Positions 33,116 through 38,671 of a stretch of 38,671 bases of DNA are shown here, piece after piece; the stretch's first letter is position 1, and each line of letters begins with the position of its first letter. The notes below the pieces were generated by a model. It worked only from the letters and a program-made list of their open reading frames with translations. It was not told where the DNA came from and made no database searches. The position numbers and the translations under genes were made by a program. The stretch comes from Haliscomenobacteraceae bacterium. Lineage in GTDB: Bacteria; Bacteroidota; Bacteroidia; Chitinophagales; Saprospiraceae. The stretch spans positions 1-38,671 of the forward strand of contig CANMVX010000034.1 in the NCBI GenBank assembly GCA_947501115.1, read 5' to 3'.

Positions 33116-33960
33116 TATACGGTAATGTCTTTGCGGTTAAAAGTAAATATAGAAATGCCTATAAATAGGATATTGTGTACAATGAGCACCAAAGAGGATT
33201 GTTTGATTTGTTGCCAGGGAACGGGGTCTTCGAAAAATGAGCGCCAGGCGGCCATGTGCGTAGTGAACAAAAGGGGGCTGATAGGGTCAAAAACAGGGAC
33301 ATCTAACGCATTAATGATCGTAAAAAACAAGATGATAGCCATCGTGGCTACAATGGGCCCAATGGAATTGTCTGAAAAGCAGGAAAGGCAAATGGACAAC
33401 GAACTGATGGTGAATAAGGCGAGAAATGCAACACAAAAGGCACAAATATACCTCCACATAATATCACCTTCCTGTAAAATAACCAGTCCGTCCGAATTTA
33501 AAACCATTAAATCGCCAGGTCCAAAAAGATACCGGCCTATACCAACAGCCATGAATCCAAGCCACAAGACAATTAGAAAGGTATAAATACCGCCAGCCAA
33601 AAATTTGGACATCAGCAGTTGGGTGCGTGTAATGGGTTTGGTCAGGAGCATGCGCAAAGTACCCATTGCTGCCTCACCCGAAATAAGGTCGCCAGTTACG
33701 AGGGCCACCAATAATGGAATCTGGATAATAAGCATTTGCAGAATGATGAAGGCTACTAAATTGCCATTCAACACTTTCCCTTCAAACCGAAGGGTTTGTT
33801 CGAAAGAAGCGGTAACAAATGAAATAACGGTCATGCCATCTGCCACAAGGGCAAATAAAATGATGCCTACCAGGCCCGTAATAGCCGCTAATCCTAAGTA
33901 GCTTCTTGGTTTAAGCGCAATTTTAATCAACTCGTTTCTGGTGCTATGGAAAAATATCAT
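33115..33960 (-). CDS. ABC-2 type transporter permease
   Basis: This 281-residue inner-membrane protein has six hydrophobic segments and the layout of ABC-2 permeases: a cytoplasmic start (MIFFHSTRNELIKIALKPRS), a first helix, a long loop with GDLISGEAAMGTLRMLLTKP (the conserved EKxxGTL-like coupling region, here EAAMGTLR) and PITRTQLLMSKFL, then four more helices. It forms the membrane part of the exporter whose ATPase is the preceding gene, which it overlaps by four bases (33957-33960). The next gene, LolA-like, starts at its stop. Confidence 0.9.
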   Translation of the reverse strand: MIFFHSTRNELIKIALKPRSYLGLAAITGLVGIILFALVADGMTVISFVTASFEQTLRFEGKVLNGNLVAFIILQMLIIQIPLLVALVTGDLISGEAAMGTLRMLLTKPITRTQLLMSKFLAGGIYTFLIVLWLGFMAVGIGRYLFGPGDLMVLNSDGLVILQEGDIMWRYICAFCVAFLALFTISSLSICLSCFSDNSIGPIVATMAIILFFTIINALDVPVFDPISPLLFTTHMAAWRSFFEDPVPWQQIKQSSLVLIVHNILFIGISIFTFNRKDITV

Positions 33961-34871
33961 GAGGCAATTAAGTTGATAAAATAATCTTCTAATTTTCGTT
34001 TCGATTCAATGGAATAAACAGGCACTCCAGCTGCGACGAGCTGATTATTTAATGCAGGAATTTGTTCTTTCTGCATGTTAAATTCTATGGTATCGCTTCC
34101 AATGGTCCTGACATTTGTCTGTGGAAAATGGCTTAAAACGTTTAGTGCTTTTGCCAAAGAATCGGTATGTGTTTGAATGCGGATAATCTGATCTTCCTCG
34201 TTCAATAAATCCTTTACATTTCCCTCGACAATACTTTTTCCCTGATGAATGATGACCATTCTGTTACAGATAATTTCGACCTCGCTGAGGTTATGGGAAG
34301 AAAATATGATGGTTTTATTTTGCTCATTTTTTAAACGCAAAATTAAATGGCGCATGTCGATGATACCTTGCGGATCGAGACCGGTGGTAGGCTCGTCCAG
34401 AACAATTAAATCTGGATTATGCAACAGCGTTTGCGCAATACCCAGGCGCTGTCGCATGCCATGAGAAAAGCCACTAACCTGATCTTTCTCGCGACCTGAG
34501 AGACCAACGAAATCGAGCATTTGATAGATTTCCTTCTTTGTGGAGGGAGCCCCTGAAATACGTGAAAATAAATCCAGATTTCTATAGGCACTCAAGTATT
34601 TATAGAAGTCAGGTTTTTCAATCAGGCTTCCCACTCTACTAAGAATAGCGGTACGATTCGAAGCAAGCGGCAGGCCAAAAAGGGAGATTTTGCCTGCGTC
34701 AGGCTTTATAAGAGAAAGCATACAGCGCATGGTTGTACTTTTCCCGGCACCGTTTGGGCCTAAAAACCCGTAAACGTCTCCGCGATTCACCTGAATATTT
34801 ATGTCGCTAACGGCTTGGAACGAACCAAATTTTTTAGCCAGATGCTGTATAGAAATGATTGAATCTATCAT
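33957..34871 (-). CDS. ABC transporter ATP-binding protein
   Basis: This 304-residue ATPase has Walker A GPNGAGKST (residues 38-46), a signature SGFSHGMR (about 133-140, a variant of LSGGQ), Walker B LIVLDEP (154-160), the D-loop GLDP and the switch His in IFSSHNLSEVE. The C-terminal extension of about 70 residues is of the type found with ABC-2 exporters. It is the first gene of the three-gene operon with permease and LolA-like protein. The cargo is unknown: lipids, peptides or antibiotics are all possible for this class. Confidence 0.94.
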   Translation of the reverse strand: MIDSIISIQHLAKKFGSFQAVSDINIQVNRGDVYGFLGPNGAGKSTTMRCMLSLIKPDAGKISLFGLPLASNRTAILSRVGSLIEKPDFYKYLSAYRNLDLFSRISGAPSTKKEIYQMLDFVGLSGREKDQVSGFSHGMRQRLGIAQTLLHNPDLIVLDEPTTGLDPQGIIDMRHLILRLKNEQNKTIIFSSHNLSEVEIICNRMVIIHQGKSIVEGNVKDLLNEEDQIIRIQTHTDSLAKALNVLSHFPQTNVRTIGSDTIEFNMQKEQIPALNNQLVAAGVPVYSIESKRKLEDYFINLIAS

Positions 34872-34951
34872 AGAAAGGTAACAAAGCGAATTGGAAATTG
34901 TTTTTTATGAGGATGTGGGGTACAGAATTTTATAAGATTTGTGAGGTTGGC

Positions 34952-34986
34952 TTACGGTTAATAAACTAAAGGTTACGGTTAATAAA
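34952..34986 (+). promoter_or_regulatory. Two 14-base direct repeats, possible LytTR-type operator
   Basis: TTACGGTTAATAAA occurs at 34952-34965 and 34973-34986, exactly 21 bases start to start, 52 bases before the T9SS-protein gene. The core ACGGTTAAT fits eight of nine positions of the LytTR-domain consensus, whose sites are paired direct repeats at 21-22 base spacing. It may regulate the gene at 35039 or the divergent ABC operon. Confidence 0.5.
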
Positions 34987-35038
34987 TAAGGGTACAAATG
35001 ACCCCACCAATAACCTAAATTGCCAAAAATTATAAATT

Positions 35039-37141
35039 ATGAGGTATTTATTTGTAGCACTAATCATGTTTGTTGTAGATTCAGTTCAAGGACAATTTAC
35101 ACACTTAAAAGAGGGAAAATATAAAGCTTTCAATGGAACAGAACATGAGGTTTATATTTTAGAGGGGAAGTTCACAGTTTCATTATTAACAAAAGGTTTA
35201 CTGGTTAATAGTCAGTTAAGTGATACTGCAATACTATTTAAGATGAGAGATGAAATAGATGGTTATTATCAAGGGTACAAGGAATTATTTGGTATAGAAC
35301 CAGCTGGAGGAAATCCTAATTACCAAAATAAAACAAATGTTTTTTTCGGACCACCTTCCTGTGGTGCAGCTTGTGGTTTACTTGGTTCTAAAGGAGTGGA
35401 AATCGGAGGAAATTTCTTAGTTAATATTTACAATGAAATAAAATTTCAAACTAATGTTCATCCCATGGTCATTGTAGGGTATGAATTTGGACGTAATTTT
35501 TTCACTCTAGGTGGCAAGGTTTTATTTCCCTTTGATACTAAGAAAAATGAATACAATGGGGGCTTTGCAGAAGCGTTTGCAAACCTTGGTTATTTAGAGT
35601 CTTATCTAAAGAATGTATATCCAACATTTAGTGAAAAGAGGAAACAGTTTCAGGAGACAAATAGGTACCATACCAATTTGATAAAACTTTTTCATGCGTA
35701 TATAAATGATACCAGTAAAAACCCATTTAATTCTTTGCAACTTGGAACTATTGTACAAGATTATAATAGAAATCCATGGCATTTGAATATACCATCTTTT
35801 ATGGCCTCTGGAATTTTGGTTGGTACATATAATCTCTTTAACAAGCCTGACCTGAAAAACTTTTTAAGCACAGCTTCACTTAGGGAAAATGCTACTTCTT
35901 CCGAATACGCTATGGGTACAATTGCGCTGGGCTTATCTAAAGCAATAAACTTGGATTTGAATAATTATTTTATGAATGTTTTGAAATTCAAATATGATGA
36001 TAAAGCAAAAGCTGAAATATCAATATTGCCTAAGATTCAACAAGATAAGTTAATTCGTGATTTAAACGAACTCTACTTTATTACCCCATTTGATTCGTTA
36101 AGATTAAATATTAGATCAATTAATTATAGCACAACAAATGCTGGAATCAAATACGTGCTTAAAAAGAATGAGGAAATCGTTTCGTCCTCTATTCATGGAA
36201 ATAATATTTTGAATTACGGTATTTTTGGAAATCAAGACCAAGTTACTTTGAAAGTATTATTAATTCAAAATGACAAAGAAATTGATTCTTATGAAATTAT
36301 GGTTAAAAAGAGAAAGAAAATTGAAGCCGATGTGTTTTTAAAATCAGCCTGGCTTTATTCTGGCAGCGGATTAGGAAGTGTTTCAAATAATAATTCACAG
36401 GTAGTCATTGAAAATATTCCAAATACATCTGAAACCACAGCAGACCATAACATATTAAAATTTTCTTATCCTTTAATTCCTGAAAGGAAAATTAAAATTT
36501 CAGGTCAGGTAAAATACAAATCTTTTGCAAAAGATGATGGATTTGCTAAAATCACTATAGGTGGCCGCTTTGGATTAATAGGAACAGAAAACATAGGCTT
36601 CGGAACTGAAAAAATGGATACATCAAAATTTTATGATATTTCATTTACATTTAAGTGGGCAGATTTTTTAAAACCTTCGGAAGAAACTATGTTATATGAT
36701 TATTTAGATTTGAATATGCAGCTTGAGTCCTATCGTGGAAGTGCCATTTTCAAGAATTTCTATGTAGAAGATTTAACTGATACAGATAGCGATGGCTTTC
36801 TTGATTTTTCGGATAACTGCCCAAAGACTTTTGGAACAGATAAGGGTTGCCCCTTAGTTTCATCTAATGAATATTTGGACATACAAAACGCTGTGAAAAT
36901 TTACCCTAATCCAGTTGGTAATAGTATCAATATTTCATTCAATTCTGATGAAATTAGAAATAGTATTGGTTCAATACAGATTGTAGATGTTTCAGGTAGA
37001 GTTCTATTTCAAGGAGAAAAGGCATTTATTCAACAGGGTGAAGTAAATATTAATACCAGCGAATACCCTAACGGTACATATTTTCTCCAATTGAAGAATG
37101 ATAACAAATCACACATGTTTAAATTTATTATTTTAAAATAA
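35039..37141 (+). CDS. Secreted T9SS-sorted protein with degenerate zincin-like motif
   Basis: This 700-residue exported protein starts with a signal peptide (MRYLFVALIMFVVDSVQG). Residues about 140-185 contain VIVGYEFGRNFF followed by GGFAEAFANL. This resembles a gluzincin arrangement (HExxH, then a downstream Glu) in which both His residues are replaced (Tyr and Arg), so peptidase activity is unlikely; the relationship itself is tentative. A beta-rich middle follows, then a thrombospondin type 3-like calcium motif (TDTDSDGFLDFSDNCPKTFG, about residues 580-600). The C-terminal type IX secretion domain starts VKIYPNPVGNSINISF and contains DVSGRVLFQ and YPNGTYFLQL. It is transcribed alone, with direct repeats upstream. 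Confidence 0.85.
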   Translation: MRYLFVALIMFVVDSVQGQFTHLKEGKYKAFNGTEHEVYILEGKFTVSLLTKGLLVNSQLSDTAILFKMRDEIDGYYQGYKELFGIEPAGGNPNYQNKTNVFFGPPSCGAACGLLGSKGVEIGGNFLVNIYNEIKFQTNVHPMVIVGYEFGRNFFTLGGKVLFPFDTKKNEYNGGFAEAFANLGYLESYLKNVYPTFSEKRKQFQETNRYHTNLIKLFHAYINDTSKNPFNSLQLGTIVQDYNRNPWHLNIPSFMASGILVGTYNLFNKPDLKNFLSTASLRENATSSEYAMGTIALGLSKAINLDLNNYFMNVLKFKYDDKAKAEISILPKIQQDKLIRDLNELYFITPFDSLRLNIRSINYSTTNAGIKYVLKKNEEIVSSSIHGNNILNYGIFGNQDQVTLKVLLIQNDKEIDSYEIMVKKRKKIEADVFLKSAWLYSGSGLGSVSNNNSQVVIENIPNTSETTADHNILKFSYPLIPERKIKISGQVKYKSFAKDDGFAKITIGGRFGLIGTENIGFGTEKMDTSKFYDISFTFKWADFLKPSEETMLYDYLDLNMQLESYRGSAIFKNFYVEDLTDTDSDGFLDFSDNCPKTFGTDKGCPLVSSNEYLDIQNAVKIYPNPVGNSINISFNSDEIRNSIGSIQIVDVSGRVLFQGEKAFIQQGEVNINTSEYPNGTYFLQLKNDNKSHMFKFIILK

Positions 37142-37150
37142 TTTTTTTAG

Positions 37151-37197
37151 TTATCGAGGTTTGGCTTAGAAATAAATTCTAAGTTAGACCTCGATAA
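37151..37197. other. Long nested hairpin after the T9SS-protein gene
   Basis: TTATCGAGGT pairs with ACCTCGATAA (10 bp), enclosing CTTAGAA/TTCTAAG (7 bp) after a four-base internal loop. No T run follows on either strand, so it is a stable hairpin rather than a textbook terminator. It may end or protect the mRNA finishing at 37141. Confidence 0.5.
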
Positions 37198-37365
37198 TAT
37201 AGCGTTTCATATTTTTATTAATAGAAGGAAATTACACCCTAAAAACAATTCCCTCAAACCACTTTGACCTATCCTAAAAAAGGTATGAATACCATAAAAA
37301 AGGGCGAATGCCTCTCGCACCTGCGGGAACCATCAATTAAATCTTTAAACTTCTTTTTGTACAAG

Positions 37366-38619
37366 TCATACGCCCAAAGAAGCTAATGAAATTACATTTA
37401 TACCATCAGGGCGACGGTAACTCATACCTGTTCCAGTAATAATATTCAGTGATTTTGGAGATTCCATTTTTTCCGTGTCAATATTGGCAGCAAACTTTTT
37501 TAGATTTTCTGCAGCTTCGTTAATAAAACCTACGCCTAGTTTTATTTCAAATGCTGCATAATCTCCGTTGCGTTTTTGCACAATGGCATCCACCTCATAT
37601 CCGTAAGAATCGTTGTAGTGATAAACTATAGCATCATTTGTTTTTGCATAAACATTCAGTTCATGTGTTGCCAAAGATTCGAACAGAAAACCTGTGTATT
37701 TAATATCTTTCATCAAAGATTCTTTATCCAACCCCAAAGCGGCAACAGCTAATGAAGGGTCACACAGATGTCTTTTGGGAGATTTACGCAAAGATGAAGA
37801 GGAACGAATAGGTGGATTAAAAGCCGGTTGCTCTTATAGAATCATTAATTTGGATAATGCCTCTAAATAATCTGAAAGCGTGTTTCTCGATAGTTCATTG
37901 GTTTCATTGATTTTTACATCTTTCTCTAAGGTCTTGTTATCAACTAAAGTCGCAATATTTCTCGATAGAGAGCGTAATAAACTTCGCACTTTATAGGGAT
38001 TCCGCTTAACGCCTGAGACTCGAATCATATCTACCTCGCATAGTAAATCAATATATCCCCGATTCATTTTCAAGGCATTTTTTATATTCTCATTGATCAG
38101 TGCAGGCCACCCTCCTATACATATTCTTTCGATGATAAAATCTAGCGAAATCGAGGGTTCGTAATAATCATTACCTGCTCCGATGAGTAAATCAGACAGT
38201 TTTACCGTACCGCTGGAATACCCCAGTTCTTGCCAGGTCATGGTGTCCATTTGCAAGACGGTAAAGCGACCTGCTCCACTATGCAGCCTCACGTTTTCAG
38301 GCGGATTAGCAGAGCCCGTAAGTATAAACTGACCTTTAGACTTCCGTTTATCCACTTCATGCCTCACATAATTCCAAATTTCTGGTTGTTCTTGCCATTC
38401 ATCAATCAAACGAGGAGTTTCTCCTTGCAATAATAATTGTGGATTGGTTGCCATAATTACTGAAACTTGTGGATCACGATCCATTTTCAACTCACTTTTT
38501 GCATATTGTGAAGCAGTTTCTGTTTTCCCACATGATTTAGGCCCTTTTATCAATACAGCGCCAGATGCAGCCATTTTTGCCACTAAATCATCTTCAACCA
38601 ATCTTTTGATATAAGGCAT
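37366..38619 (-). pseudogene. DUF4143-family ATPase, interrupted by one in-frame TAA
   Basis: One frame runs from 38619 to 37366 with a single TAA at 37834-37836. Before the stop are Walker A IKGPKSCGKT (residues 24-33) and the Walker B-like RLIDEWQ (70-76), then the helical DUF4143 part ending LEALSKLMIL. After the stop the frame resumes EQPAFNPPIRSSSSLRKSPK, RHLCDPSLA, then GYEVDAIVQKRNGDYAAFEI and KLG, the nuclease-like C-terminal part. The total of about 417 codons is normal for the family. Family members usually have Glu where the stop stands (E-x-QPAW), so GAA to TAA is likely. If the stop is real, the product lacks the C-terminal domain. The role of this family is uncertain; an AAA-type ATPase with a PD-(D/E)XK-like end is generally assumed. 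Confidence 0.8.
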
Positions 38620-38652
38620 AAATTTCTCCTTTATCTGGCTTAATGTACTTTA

Positions 38653-38662
38653 AAAAACACAA
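38653..38662. promoter_or_regulatory. Short palindrome upstream of the DUF4143 ATPase gene
   Basis: CACAATTGTG is a perfect 10-base palindrome about 34 bases before the start. It may be an operator or chance. Confidence 0.2.
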
Positions 38663-38671
38663 TTGTGCAAA

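Overview
The window looks like a chromosomal segment of a low-GC Bacteroidota bacterium. The evidence is a C-terminal type IX secretion sorting domain, DUF6089- and DUF4837-type proteins, a FISUMP-domain protein, a pRiA4b ORF-3-like protein, several TAnnTTTG promoter boxes and little Shine-Dalgarno signal. A Saprospiria- or Chitinophagia-like lineage is plausible, but I cannot place it to genus.

Positions 1-15453 are mostly housekeeping and envelope genes. A partial gene end and a pRiA4b-type protein are followed by a tight rightward run (DUF6089 barrel, GH3-family enzyme, LysE exporter). It converges on a leftward set: VOC protein, AlkB-type membrane monooxygenase, membrane pyrophosphatase, nitroreductase and site-2 protease. 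Then come a small acidic protein, a large secreted Asp-box (sortilin-like) protein, a MoxR ATPase and a DUF4837 lipoprotein.

Positions 15467-26951 hold htpG (leftward), an apparently unannotated rightward transcription unit with serial hairpins and a strong terminator, an unknown envelope protein, a DASS transporter with an SDR enzyme, a purple-acid-phosphatase-like enzyme, and a trmB-mfd pair whose stop and start codons overlap.

Positions 26952-38671 are accessory in character. They contain a FISUMP gene and a DUF4143 ATPase gene that are each interrupted by one in-frame stop, two intact ATPase-nuclease fusion genes of different families, a decayed IS1182-type transposase start, degenerate AATCCT-type repeats, a REP-like palindrome, an ABC exporter operon with a LolA-like protein, and a T9SS-secreted protein with tandem 14-bp direct repeats upstream. 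No tRNA, rRNA or CRISPR array was seen.

Most interesting are the candidate structured RNA or small-protein unit next to htpG, direct repeats upstream of htpG, a promoter whose -33 box lies in the loop of the neighbouring gene's terminator, LytTR-like repeats, and repeat sequences shared between IS ends and gene terminators. All were found by eye; no database search was possible.
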